From: Maribacter sp. MJ134
Lineage (GTDB): Bacteria; Bacteroidota; Bacteroidia; Flavobacteriales; Flavobacteriaceae
DNA length: 64,000 nucleotides
Direction: 5' to 3'
NCBI RefSeq assembly: GCF_003970695.1
Contig: NZ_CP034570.1
Location: 3,224,001-3,288,000 of the forward strand
Under the pieces are notes generated by a model, which had not been told where the DNA came from, searched no databases, and worked only from the letters and a program-made list of their open reading frames with translations. Shown piece after piece: positions 8,611 to 16,447 of this stretch. Every line of letters starts with the position of its first letter. Position 1 is the first letter of the stretch. The position numbers and the translations under genes were made by a program.

Positions 8611-9852
8611 TTATTTTTCCGATAGTTGACCAAAAATTTCATCTTGGTACTCGTCCATTTTGCTTTTTCTCAAATTAGCCAGATATGCTTGGGTAGTGCC
8701 AATACGTTTATGTCCGAGCATTTGAGAGATGGCGGTTAATGGTATTCCCATATCATCCGCTCCTGACGCGAAGGTGTGACGAGCCGCATAGCTTGTCACT
8801 TTTTCTTCTATTCCCGCTTTTTTTGCTATTTTTTTGAGGTTTTTATTATAGCGTTCCCTTGCCCAAACTATTTTTTCATATTGCTTTATGGGGTTATCGT
8901 CTTTGACAATGTCCAATATGTAGTCCGATTTCTTTTTTCCTTCTGTGAAATAATCAAGAAGGGGTTTTAATTCGTCATGGATTTTGATATTGTAGGGTTC
9001 ATCCGTTTTTTGTCTAGTGTATCGGATACGGCCGTCAATGATATTCGATAATTTCAAATGTGCTAAATCAACAAAGGACATCCCATTGAGTAGAAAGCTC
9101 ATCATAAAAATATTCCTGTCACGGAAAAGAGTGGTGTCTTCGTCCAGTTCCAATACCGCAATTTTACGAATAGCATCTATCGTCAATGCTCGTTTTTCGG
9201 GTTTGCCGCTTCGTATGACGTAGTCATTAAAAGCATATCCCTCTTTGTCGGCTATACCAGCTTTGATAGCTTTGTTGTTAATGGATCGAATGGTGCGCAT
9301 ATAAGCACTTAGACCACCTAACTTGTTGCCCTTCGCCAAATGATATCTTTCAAAGCGATTTAGAAAATCTAAATTCAACTCATCAAATGTAAAATCTTTG
9401 TCGTTTCTAAAATTCTTGATTACGTTCAAAGTAAATCGATATATTTTAGCATTCCCGATGCGATTTGATTCAATAAAGCCTTTTATTAGTTGTTCCGTAA
9501 ATTGATAAAAGGTCGTAGAGTTGTTTTTTTGAGTCAAATGATTACGGAGTTCCGAAATACTCATGTATTTCAATTTTCCTTTGTCTTCCCACTTGGTCAA
9601 TATGTCGACCATTTGGGCCATTTTTTTCTGAAGCAAATTATTAAGACGGGACGGCGAGTCCGTTCCTTTATAGGTAGTTTTTATTTTTTGCCTCTTTTGA
9701 TCCCATTCAGAAATAGCCAATTGATGCCCTGTTGCAATGCTTGTAGTTTTTCGATTATGGGTCAAACGAAAAATTAAAGGGAATTTTTTGGTATTTTTAC
9801 GCCTAGTATCTAAAGAAAGTTTAATGTATGTGGGCATTTCCGTAGATTTCAT
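8611..9852 (-). CDS. Tyrosine site-specific integrase of element A
   Basis: About 413 residues from the ATG at 9852; the longer frame to 9966 adds an unlikely 38-residue leader that overlaps the arm-type repeats. The N terminus (PTYIKLSLDTRRKNTKKFPL) is the Bacteroidota integrase arm-binding domain, followed by a SAM-like core-binding domain and a catalytic domain ending with ARHTFAS, MLGHKRIGTTQAYL and the Tyr nucleophile. The position normally holding catalytic Arg I reads LLNGMSF, with Asn in place of Arg, recalling the IntDOT group in which Arg I is also missing. It reads away from the core at 9977, as expected for an element-end integrase. Confidence 0.93.
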   Translation of the reverse strand: MKSTEMPTYIKLSLDTRRKNTKKFPLIFRLTHNRKTTSIATGHQLAISEWDQKRQKIKTTYKGTDSPSRLNNLLQKKMAQMVDILTKWEDKGKLKYMSISELRNHLTQKNNSTTFYQFTEQLIKGFIESNRIGNAKIYRFTLNVIKNFRNDKDFTFDELNLDFLNRFERYHLAKGNKLGGLSAYMRTIRSINNKAIKAGIADKEGYAFNDYVIRSGKPEKRALTIDAIRKIAVLELDEDTTLFRDRNIFMMSFLLNGMSFVDLAHLKLSNIIDGRIRYTRQKTDEPYNIKIHDELKPLLDYFTEGKKKSDYILDIVKDDNPIKQYEKIVWARERYNKNLKKIAKKAGIEEKVTSYAARHTFASGADDMGIPLTAISQMLGHKRIGTTQAYLANLRKSKMDEYQDEIFGQLSEK

Positions 9853-9873
9853 TTGCACGCAGATTGCACGCAG
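9853..9873. promoter_or_regulatory. Paired arm-type integrase sites, element A
   Basis: TTGCACGCAG occurs twice (9853-9862 and 9864-9873), 11 bp apart, about one helical turn, immediately upstream of the integrase start and about 100 bp from the tRNA core. The same layout with a different tail sequence recurs at both ends of element B. The pattern is what is expected for arm-binding sites of a tyrosine integrase; binding is inferred. Confidence 0.55.
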
Positions 9874-9976
9874 AAATTGTATTATTATGGTTTTAAATGT
9901 ATTTAAATATACAAAAATATTCTTGAAAAGCCTATAAATAGGCCATATTAAACCATTTGAATACAAATGTTACCTT

Positions 9977-10029
9977 GCTGGCAGGCAAGAGGTCACCGGT
10001 TCGAATCCGGTATTCTCCACCAGTAAATA
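9977..10029 (+). repeat. Attachment core 1: tRNA 3'-end fragment, A/B junction
   Basis: A 53-bp sequence identical to 57474-57526. It reads as the 3' part of a tRNA gene: anticodon loop remnant CTGGCAG, stem GCAAG, variable loop, T-arm ACCGG-TTCGAAT-CCGGT, acceptor ATTCTCC, A and CCA, plus 7 bp beyond. The GGC in the loop suggests tRNA-Ala(GGC). No 5' tRNA half lies upstream, so it is not a functional gene. As a duplicated core it marks the junction between element A and element B. Confidence 0.85.
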
Positions 10030-10032
10030 CAG

Positions 10033-10058
10033 GCCTTCACAGATGTGAGGGCTTTTTT
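10033..10058 (+). terminator. Intrinsic terminator after attachment core
   Basis: Stem GCCTTCACA/TGTGAGGGC (one G-T pair) with a 2-nt gap, followed by six T. It sits just after the tRNA core, so in an element inserted directly behind the chromosomal tRNA it would end the tRNA transcript. A comparable hairpin follows the second core. Confidence 0.75.
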
Positions 10059-10069
10059 GGTTTTAAAAA

Positions 10070-10090
10070 TTGCACACTTTTTGCACACTT
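10070..10090. promoter_or_regulatory. Paired arm-type sites, left end of element B
   Basis: TTGCACACTT at 10070-10079 and again at 10081-10090, with an 11-bp period. The identical pair in the same orientation lies at the right end of element B (57341-57361). Matching pairs at both ends support their assignment as arm sites for integrase B and support the element boundaries. Confidence 0.6.
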
Positions 10091-10737
10091 TCTTGTTTAT
10101 TTTCAAACTTTAACATTTGCAAAGTCATTTAGTATCATTCTTAATCATTTTCTATTGGAAACTGGTATTTGATTGTACATATTGAATTTCTGACTTTCGT
10201 AGTATTTCTTTTCCCAAATCTTACCATAACTTATCTGCGCAGGATCCTCTTGGGTTTTTGTAGTATTCAGGTTGATAAGCGTTAATCAAAAACCCAATAG
10301 GGCGCATACTACCTTTCTTCTGAATTACCGTTCAGCACATTCCCCTACATTCCGTAAACTCCATTTCGGTGAATAAGCTTCACTCCAAAATCTTGGACAC
10401 GATTATGGATTTAAGTACCTCCTTTAATAATTTTAGAAAACCCAAGAAGAATTTGCTAACCGAATAAATCTCCAAAAAATCCAAAATCAAGTCCGCTGGA
10501 TAGGAATTTCCTTGTTTGCATTTTGTTCTGTTTCAAGAGGATTTGAAATTTCAATATGTATGGTGTTCGAAGTACTTCACGACCCGCCACCTTACCCCTT
10601 TTTTTGATAGCAAATAAACAACATTCGTTTTTGGACAGCGGCATAAACCAGGCTCGTGCCTCGCTCTTATTTATACGCCTTACCAACCCCGAATATTGAA
10701 AGTCCGGGGCAACAAAAAAAGGTAACGCGACGGCTCT
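10091..10737. other. Non-coding left end of element B
   Basis: About 650 bp with no supported gene. It contains the right arm of the 28-bp inverted repeat (10213-10240) and a nested hairpin: TTGGGTTTTTG (10250-10260) pairs with CAAAAACCCAA (10287-10297), with an inner TTGAT/ATCAA. An open frame on the minus strand (10456-10686) has no recognisable domain and I do not call it. Confidence 0.5.
10213..10240. repeat. Right arm of 28-bp distant inverted repeat
   Basis: Reverse complement, with one mismatch, of 8513-8540. It lies in the left end of element B, upstream of a hairpin-rich stretch. Confidence 0.75.
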
Positions 10738-10875
10738 ATGGGAAGTAAATCGAAAACGGAAATAATGAAATCATATCAAATCCTCAAAAATGAAACAGAA
10801 CAAAAGTTAAAAAACAAAAAAGAGGAAAACGCTCTAAATATAATAAGTAAATCGATTTTAAAGGCTGACCGATAG
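10738..10875 (+). CDS. Possible small Lys/Glu-rich protein
   Basis: A 45-codon frame starting at ATG 10738 and ending at TAG 10873-10875, 38 bp before ssb. The product is highly charged and helical-looking (MGSKSKTEIMKSYQIL at the start), with no recognisable domain. Position just ahead of the ssb-radC group and uninterrupted coding make it plausible, but length and low complexity leave real doubt. Confidence 0.3.
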   Translation: MGSKSKTEIMKSYQILKNETEQKLKNKKEENALNIISKSILKADR

Positions 10876-10913
10876 TCGGGCAGTTCTTAGTATTAATTCT
10901 AAATTTTTCAATT

Positions 10914-11267
10914 ATGAGTACCATTAAAAACAAAGTTCAGTTAATCGGCAATGTGGGAAACAATCCCGAAATGACGGTTTTAGAAAGCGGTAAAAAAGTA
11001 ATCCGATTTTCATTGGCCACCAATGAGAACTACAAGAACGGAAAAGGCGAGAAGGTGCAAAGTACGGACTGGCACAATATCGTAGCATGGGGCAAAACAG
11101 CCGAAATCGTGGAAAAGTATGCCGTCAAGGGCAAACAAATTGCTATAGATGGTAAATTAACAACTCGAAATTATGAAACCAAGGAAGGCGAGAAGCGCTA
11201 TATAACCGAAGTGGTTATTAATGAAGTCATGTTATTGGGTTCCAATTCTGAAAATAAAGTAGCCTAA
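10914..11267 (+). CDS. ssb: Single-stranded DNA-binding protein
   Basis: 117 residues, an OB-fold SSB: the N terminus (KNKVQLIGNVGNNPEMTVLE), the WHNIVAWGKTAEIVEKYAVKG block (about 51-71) and the GKLTTRNYETKEGEKRYITE strand are all present. It lacks the long acidic tail of chromosomal SSB, which is usual for plasmid and ICE copies. It probably coats the transferred strand after entry and stands first in the mobile-element maintenance group with radC. Confidence 0.95.
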   Translation: MSTIKNKVQLIGNVGNNPEMTVLESGKKVIRFSLATNENYKNGKGEKVQSTDWHNIVAWGKTAEIVEKYAVKGKQIAIDGKLTTRNYETKEGEKRYITEVVINEVMLLGSNSENKVA

Positions 11268-11290
11268 TTCGCAAACGGTTTAAAATCAAA

Positions 11291-11326
11291 GAGGGCATCT
11301 CTCGCAAAAGTTCTGCCCTCTTTTTT
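11291..11326 (+). terminator. Terminator downstream of ssb
   Basis: GAGGGCA/TGCCCTC stem (11291-11297 and 11314-11320) followed by six T. It separates ssb from the radC-like gene. Confidence 0.75.
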
Positions 11327-11354
11327 AATACCCATAATCCTAAAATTATACGTA

Positions 11355-11804
11355 ATGAAAGACAAAGTTAACGAAATACGAATAAGCTATAAAGAACGCA
11401 TCCCTTGTCATTTTTGGACAAAGATAAATTCCTCGAAAGACGCTGCTGATTTGCTGTTCGAAAATTGGGACAAACAGACCATTCAAGTACATGAATCCTT
11501 TAAGGTCATACTCTTGAACAACAGCAATAAAGTGAAGGGTATCTATCAACTTTCCAAAGGTGGAATTACCTCAACAATAATAGATATACGAATCTTGTTC
11601 GCAGTGGTTTTAAAATCATTATCCGTGGCGATCATTTTGACCCATAATCATCCCAGTGGAACATTGAAAGCTAGTCAGGCCGATAAGGACATCACGGAGA
11701 AAATTAAAAAGGCCGGCGAACTTCTGGACATTAAAGTATTAGATCATTTGATTATGGTACCTAATGGCGACTACTACAGTTTTGCGGATAACGGGTTGAT
11801 GTAA
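11355..11804 (+). CDS. RadC-like JAB-domain protein
   Basis: 149 residues of the RadC/MPN+ (JAB) family. The metal-binding motif is intact: THNHPSGTLKASQADKD around residues 97-113, with the family signature HxHPSG and the distal Asp. This short form lacks the HhH domain of chromosomal RadC and is very common on Bacteroidota ICEs and plasmids near ssb. The substrate is unknown; a role in processing incoming DNA or in countering host defence is often suggested but unproven. Confidence 0.9.
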   Translation: MKDKVNEIRISYKERIPCHFWTKINSSKDAADLLFENWDKQTIQVHESFKVILLNNSNKVKGIYQLSKGGITSTIIDIRILFAVVLKSLSVAIILTHNHPSGTLKASQADKDITEKIKKAGELLDIKVLDHLIMVPNGDYYSFADNGLM

Positions 11805-11815
11805 GATTAAACGCA

Positions 11816-12034
11816 ATGGACATCAATATAGATATACCGGTACGTCTGAATTTCAATAATCTGGACGGAGATACACAGGAAAAATTGATGGAGCAATCCA
11901 AGAAAGAAGTGACACTAAAATGCGGTACTGAAATGAAAAGGTACGCCCAAGAAAATCATTTGGACTATCAAGAAATTTTGGAAGAGGAGGCCATCAATAA
12001 CCTTTACAATTACAAATTTATGTTCACTATCTAA
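11816..12034 (+). CDS. Conserved-looking small hypothetical protein
   Basis: 72 residues, acidic, starting MDINIDIPVRLNFNNLDGDT, no signal peptide or membrane segment and no domain I recognise. It begins 11 bp after the radC-like stop, so it is likely in the same transcript, and a terminator-like hairpin follows it. Confidence 0.6.
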   Translation: MDINIDIPVRLNFNNLDGDTQEKLMEQSKKEVTLKCGTEMKRYAQENHLDYQEILEEEAINNLYNYKFMFTI

Positions 12035-12057
12035 TGAAAGGAGGTTTTTATCGATCG

Positions 12058-12083
12058 GGGCGACTTGTCAAAGTTGCCCTTTT
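12058..12083 (+). terminator. Terminator after the radC-like operon
   Basis: Stem GGGCGACTT/AAGTTGCCC with one G-T pair and a short loop, followed by TTTT. It lies about 24 bp after the hypothetical gene. Confidence 0.65.
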
Positions 12084-12414
12084 CCTTTTATGGAAATGCA
12101 ACGCTTTCCCATATTCAATATGGATTCCTTAAAAATGAATCTTTCTCATTCTTAAAAAACCGTGTTTCAAGCCTGGTAGTTATAAGAGCCTTTACCTTAA
12201 GGGAAAGGTATTTTTTTTGACCCCTTCGGGGGAAAAAGGAATAGCAAGAGGATAACACGCTAAAGCGGTGTTATAATGTTTGATTTCTTTTTCAATGCAT
12301 TGAAAATGAAATGATTATCGATGATTTAGGCCTTAATTCGGTCTAGGAATAGGTAAAAAGTTTGTTGCAAAACATTCGGCAGGCCCTGAAAACATTAAAA
12401 AAGTTTGTTGTAAA
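12084..12414. other. Candidate oriT region of element B
   Basis: No gene, but an unusual density of symmetric sequence just upstream of the mobilisation genes. Elements seen: CCTTTACC/GGGAAAGG-type hairpin (12189-12208) with a T-run, CCCC-TTCG-GGGG (about 12221-12232), TAACAC/GTGTTA (about 12253-12273), the perfect 18-bp palindrome TTTTCAATG/CATTGAAAA (12289-12306), and a direct repeat AAAAAGTTTGTTG(C/T)AAAA (12355-12372 and about 12398-12414) abutting the bfmA start. Mobilisation origins in Bacteroidota elements usually lie upstream of bfmA/mobA. The nick site is not identifiable by eye. Confidence 0.5.
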
Positions 12415-12981
12415 ATGAAAGTGAAAAACAAATACAAGTATGACTATCTGGCTTTGAACATAAGGGCAAAGGTTGTTGTACGCTTTCGTGCTTTCTCTAA
12501 AAAGGTAGCCCGCTCCCATGCAGAAACCTTGACCGTAATGATGGACTTTTTTGAGTGGCACAACTACTCTCCCCACCAACGCTTTGGCAAAGACGTAATT
12601 GCCGGACAGAAGAAAAACCGCAAGCGAATCGATGCCGTAATCGCCATTATCAAGTCCGTCGAGAAGTCTCAGAACGTTCCCATAATGAATATCGAGGCGA
12701 TGCTGAAATCCCTCTTTAAAGAGGAAATCAAAAAGTACGCTCCCAAATTATTGGAACCGAAAAAGGTTACTAAATCCGAACAAAAATCCATAGCTGAAAA
12801 GAACATAGTTTCAAGAATCGACCATGACCGAACCCATGAAAAATTATCCGAAACTCGGGACCGATTGAAGTATGTTTTGGAACGGGTCGAACTGGTCAGT
12901 AACCGTTTTGGAAAGGACTTTTTAAAATTGGAAATCACTAGGGAAGAACTCGCCCGATTCAAAAGGGGTCTAAAAAATTAG
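12415..12981 (+). CDS. bfmA: BfmA/BtgA-family mobilisation protein
   Basis: 188 residues, basic, matching the BfmA/BtgA family of DNA-binding mobilisation proteins: the opening YDYLALNIRAKVVVRFRAFSKK region and HAETLTVMMDFFEWHNYSPH (about 40-59) resemble a ribbon-helix-helix-like N-terminal domain, followed by a coiled-coil-rich C-terminal half. Family members bind oriT and assist the relaxase. It starts directly behind the direct repeat of the candidate oriT and is followed after 4 bp by the DUF5712 gene. Confidence 0.85.
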   Translation: MKVKNKYKYDYLALNIRAKVVVRFRAFSKKVARSHAETLTVMMDFFEWHNYSPHQRFGKDVIAGQKKNRKRIDAVIAIIKSVEKSQNVPIMNIEAMLKSLFKEEIKKYAPKLLEPKKVTKSEQKSIAEKNIVSRIDHDRTHEKLSETRDRLKYVLERVELVSNRFGKDFLKLEITREELARFKRGLKN

Positions 12982-12985
12982 TCAT

Positions 12986-14005
12986 ATGTATATAGCAATC
13001 ACACCACAGAAACTAGGTCAAAGTTATTCGAACAGTGCAGCGGATTATGTTACCTATCTCGAAAAGGAAAACGAAGGTCTGGAACAAGAAAATCAGAAAC
13101 ATTTTTTTAACCAAACTGAAGACCGGATTTCTCCAGACAAAGTCATTTCGGAAATCGATGCCAATACCGCAAAACTCAAAAAAACCGAACCCAAATTTTA
13201 TTCGATCGTGGTCAGTCCGAGCCAACGCGAACTCAAAAAAATTGTGAATAATACCGAAGCTTTAAAAACCTATACTAGAGAGTTAATGAAGGACTACGCC
13301 AAATCCTTTTATAGAGAGAAACTGGTAACAGTCGATCAGATAAAATATTTCGTCAAAATAGAACACGAACGCACCTATCGGGGTTTTGAAAAAGAAGTGC
13401 TGGAAAATGCCCCCTACCGAAAACAGATTGCCAAATTAAAGAACAATATCCGAAAAGTAGCCCGTGGGGAATTGAAAGGAAACATTAAAAAATTGGAACA
13501 GGAAATCGCTTCTTTGAGAGTTTCAGCACCCTATCAGATTAATGGCCAGATGATTGTGGCCGGAATGAAAAAAGAGGGCAATCAATCCCACATACATATC
13601 ATCGTTAGCCGCAAGGATGTGACCAATACCTTTAGCCTTTCCCCTGGATCGAAGTACAAGGCTTCGGAAGTTGAAATGCATGGTAAGAAGGTACAACGGG
13701 GTTTTCATCGAGATCAGTTCTTCGAAAAGGCCGAAAAGACCTTTGATAGGGTTTTTGGCTATGACCGCAACTTTGTGGAAACCTATACCGCCAAGAAAAC
13801 CTTGATCAAAAATCCCGCTATGTTTCGAATGCTCTTGGGAAACCTGCCCACCAACGAAAAAGCCCTCGCCCTAAAACTACTTTCAAAATCGGGAATGCAC
13901 ATTCCGGCCATTCCAACGAATAAAGTGCAGTTGGCCCTAAAAGTATTTCACAGATTAAGACGGGGAATGCAACGGGCCATCGAATCGGGATCAATAGGAA
14001 TTTAA
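12986..14005 (+). CDS. DUF5712-family relaxase-like mobilisation protein
   Basis: 339 residues. The N terminus (MYIAITPQKLGQSYSNSAAD) and the SHIHIIVSRKD motif near residue 200, with its H-x-H metal-ligand pattern, match DUF5712 proteins, which take the relaxase position between bfmA and the coupling ATPase in Bacteroidota elements. A candidate catalytic Tyr lies at residue 26 or 29 (AADYVTYLEKE). It probably nicks oriT of element B. The relaxase activity is inferred from family context. Confidence 0.8.
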   Translation: MYIAITPQKLGQSYSNSAADYVTYLEKENEGLEQENQKHFFNQTEDRISPDKVISEIDANTAKLKKTEPKFYSIVVSPSQRELKKIVNNTEALKTYTRELMKDYAKSFYREKLVTVDQIKYFVKIEHERTYRGFEKEVLENAPYRKQIAKLKNNIRKVARGELKGNIKKLEQEIASLRVSAPYQINGQMIVAGMKKEGNQSHIHIIVSRKDVTNTFSLSPGSKYKASEVEMHGKKVQRGFHRDQFFEKAEKTFDRVFGYDRNFVETYTAKKTLIKNPAMFRMLLGNLPTNEKALALKLLSKSGMHIPAIPTNKVQLALKVFHRLRRGMQRAIESGSIGI

Positions 14006-14014
14006 ATCAAAGCC

Positions 14015-15607
14015 ATGGAAGAATTAAATTTTAGTAGTGTGATGTTATTAACCCTTCTCTTTGGAAGCGGCCTTTGCTTTCTTTTGGTCCGTTTCATCAA
14101 GGAAGGGTTCTTTATCAATATCCTTTGGATCGGGCTTGGATTGTTTTGGGTTTGGTCAAAGTCCCCAGATGAAAAGCAGTTCCTTTTGGTTCTGCTACTC
14201 ATTGCTTTGCCCTTGTTGTTTGTCAATATTCTCTTTTATGTATTCTTTCCCAAGGAGAGCGAATCGAATACCAATGGTAGGTACCGGGTCAAGCTTCAAG
14301 TCTCAAAAGGGAAACTGCTTTTGGAAAACATCCGTAGGGGTATTGCCATTATCGGAGCAGCGGGAAGTGGCAAAACAGAAAGCGTAGTCTATCCCCTTTT
14401 AAATCATTTTAGCCAGTGGAACTTTAGTGGGGTCATCTATGACTACAAGGATTTTGAGATCACCGAAATGGCCTACCCCTTATTCAGTCAATGTGATATT
14501 CCCTTCTTTATCCTTTCATTCGATACCATTCATTCAAGGGTCAATCCCATTGCGCCAAGATACCTGCCCGACGAGGAAAGTGTCAACGAGCTTTCTAGGG
14601 TATTGGTGGAAAATCTCTTGGAACAAAAGGACAACAATATGAACGCCACTACCCGATTTTTTAATGATGTCGTGGAGGGCTTGGTCGGGGGAATGATATG
14701 GCGTTTGAAAACCGATTTTGAAAAATTTTGTACCCTGCCCCATTTGATCGCCCTATATCAACATCTAAATACGTCACAACTTATTGAGTTCCTATCCGAC
14801 AATGTCACGTCAAAAGCTATGGCGGATGCCTTTATCTGTGGTGTGGATTCCGAACGGCAGACGGCTGGGGTCAAGAGTACTTTGGCCAATGCTTTCAAAA
14901 AGATCAGTACCCAACGTATCTTTATGGCACTTTCTGCAGATGAGGTCGATCTGAACATCAATCACAAGGATAATTTGGCGGTTGTTTCGGTTGTGAATAA
15001 CCCGAAAATCGAAACGTCTCTTTCTCCGGTTATCGCGACCATCATCCATACGATTACGAAACAGATGAGCGTCCGCCATCGTAACCCTTCTTTTCTATTG
15101 ATGGAAGAAGCGGCGACTTTGCGATTGCTAAATATGCACCGTATACCCGCTACCTTACGTAGCTACGATATTACCACGGTCTATGTATTGCAGGATAAGA
15201 TCCAGAATGACATGATTTATGGCCCTATGGCCAGTAAGGCAATTTTGGCCAATCTGTCCTATCAGTTTTTCGGCAAGGCCAATGACCCTGACACCGCCAA
15301 GTACTATGAACGTTTTTTTGAAATCGTCAAGGAGGAGACCAAGAGTGTGAACAAAGGCTATAACCTCAACTTTGATACTCGTGTCACCAAGGGAGAGCGT
15401 GAAGTGGCAAAGACTCGCGCCGACGTTTTCTATGGATTGCAACAAGGTGCTTTTGTGGTTTTGGCAGATGGAAAGGATAAAAAGGTAAAGTTTAAAACAC
15501 CAAAACTTATCAGGCAATTGCCATTACCGGAACGGAATTTAAAGGAAAAACTTCAGGAGAATTTTGAGAAGATTCATCGGGAGGTGAAAGAGGTTCTAAA
15601 AGAATAG
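14015..15607 (+). CDS. Type IV coupling protein (VirD4/TraG-like ATPase)
   Basis: 530 residues. Two N-terminal membrane helices (about 8-26 and 30-75), then a VirD4-like ATPase with Walker A IIGAAGSGKTES (about 113-124) and Walker B SFLLMEEAATL (about 358-368). Coupling proteins deliver the relaxase-DNA complex to the mating channel. The gene follows bfmA and the DUF5712 gene with 9 bp spacing, forming a three-gene mobilisation operon, and it is followed by the hairpin at 15629-15660. Confidence 0.9.
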   Translation: MEELNFSSVMLLTLLFGSGLCFLLVRFIKEGFFINILWIGLGLFWVWSKSPDEKQFLLVLLLIALPLLFVNILFYVFFPKESESNTNGRYRVKLQVSKGKLLLENIRRGIAIIGAAGSGKTESVVYPLLNHFSQWNFSGVIYDYKDFEITEMAYPLFSQCDIPFFILSFDTIHSRVNPIAPRYLPDEESVNELSRVLVENLLEQKDNNMNATTRFFNDVVEGLVGGMIWRLKTDFEKFCTLPHLIALYQHLNTSQLIEFLSDNVTSKAMADAFICGVDSERQTAGVKSTLANAFKKISTQRIFMALSADEVDLNINHKDNLAVVSVVNNPKIETSLSPVIATIIHTITKQMSVRHRNPSFLLMEEAATLRLLNMHRIPATLRSYDITTVYVLQDKIQNDMIYGPMASKAILANLSYQFFGKANDPDTAKYYERFFEIVKEETKSVNKGYNLNFDTRVTKGEREVAKTRADVFYGLQQGAFVVLADGKDKKVKFKTPKLIRQLPLPERNLKEKLQENFEKIHREVKEVLKE

Positions 15608-15974
15608 TATCAAAAAATCAAATTGTACACTCTTTACAAAAGGTGCAATTTGTAAAGAGTTGTCATATTCTTAATATGCTGTTGTATTGTTCAATGTGGA
15701 AAATAAAAAAGGCTCTAATAGAAAAATTGAACTCAAATATCTCCTATTTTAATGGAGTTAATTCTAAAGGAAAATGAAGAATTCTTATCTTGTTTTTATA
15801 GAATTGTTGAATGTTACTTTCTGTGTTTATATAACTTTTTGAGGTTCATGCTGAAGAATATAATCGGTTTTAAGTAGGTCAGACACCATTTACATGAACT
15901 AAAATACCCACAAGTGGCTATTTTTTTATTACACAACATTCTTATCTTTAGTTTAATAACCAAAACATATCAAA
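15608..15974. other. Intergenic region, left border of defence cargo
   Basis: 367 bp with no gene. The hairpin at 15629-15660 ends the mobilisation operon; the rest is AT-rich and should carry the promoter of the lipoprotein gene. Confidence 0.5.
15629..15660. terminator. Hairpin at left border of cargo block
   Basis: Perfect 12-bp arms ACTCTTTACAAA and TTTGTAAAGAGT with an 8-nt loop. It shares its stem sequence with the longer hairpin at 30051-30088, which closes the other side of the cargo block. It probably acts as a terminator for the mobilisation operon, though the T-run is weak. Confidence 0.6.
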
Positions 15975-16412
15975 ATGAAGAAGTCAATTATTTTTTGTTT
16001 TATAATTTTTATGGCAAGTTGCAAGGCCTATGATGTTAAACAAACTGAGCCAATTACTTTAAAAAAGGGAATTGAAGATATTATTAATGCTTTAAATCAT
16101 GCAGGAAATTTAGAGACTACCAAGTATAATGGACTAGTTCCCTCAGAATTTACGGTTGAGTTGAATCTTACCACCTCAGAAAAGGGAACGCAAAATGCAT
16201 CCTTAGAAATTGCACCAGCTTCTGTCATTCCTAAAATTGGGGCAGGGTGGTCGGCTGAAGTCAATAATTCATCAGGAAATAAGCTTACCATCAAATTTCG
16301 TAGCATATTGTTTGCAAAACAGGATGAATTTATGTCAACAAGATCACCGGATTCTATTGTTCAATTTTACCAACGACTTAAGGATTTAAATTGGAATGCC
16401 ACATTAAATTAA
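15975..16412 (+). CDS. Lipoprotein with possible trypco2-like domain
   Basis: 145 residues. The N terminus MKKSIIFCFIIFMASCKAYD is a lipoprotein signal with Cys at residue 16. The mature part (ITLKKGIEDIINALNHAG, then a beta-rich stretch ending SGNKLTIKFRSILF) resembles the small trypsin-co-occurring domain found in bacterial conflict systems; this is a resemblance by eye only. It stands 35 bp upstream of the membrane amidohydrolase gene on the same strand, so the two probably form an operon, and both sit in a block otherwise made of defence genes. Confidence 0.6.
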   Translation: MKKSIIFCFIIFMASCKAYDVKQTEPITLKKGIEDIINALNHAGNLETTKYNGLVPSEFTVELNLTTSEKGTQNASLEIAPASVIPKIGAGWSAEVNNSSGNKLTIKFRSILFAKQDEFMSTRSPDSIVQFYQRLKDLNWNATLN

Positions 16413-16447
16413 AGGTCGCACCCAGTCTAAAATCACAAAACAACTAG

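Noticed and set aside
9957-10032. Complete tRNA gene at the A/B junction
   Set aside because: Only the part from the anticodon loop onward is present; upstream sequence does not supply the acceptor, D-arm or a fitting anticodon stem.
9957-10172. 71-codon open frame over attachment core 1
   Set aside because: It translates a tRNA fragment, a terminator and arm sites, so coding is implausible.
10456-10686. 76-codon open frame on the minus strand at the left end of element B
   Set aside because: No domain, no neighbours in the same direction and no start signal; kept only as a low possibility.
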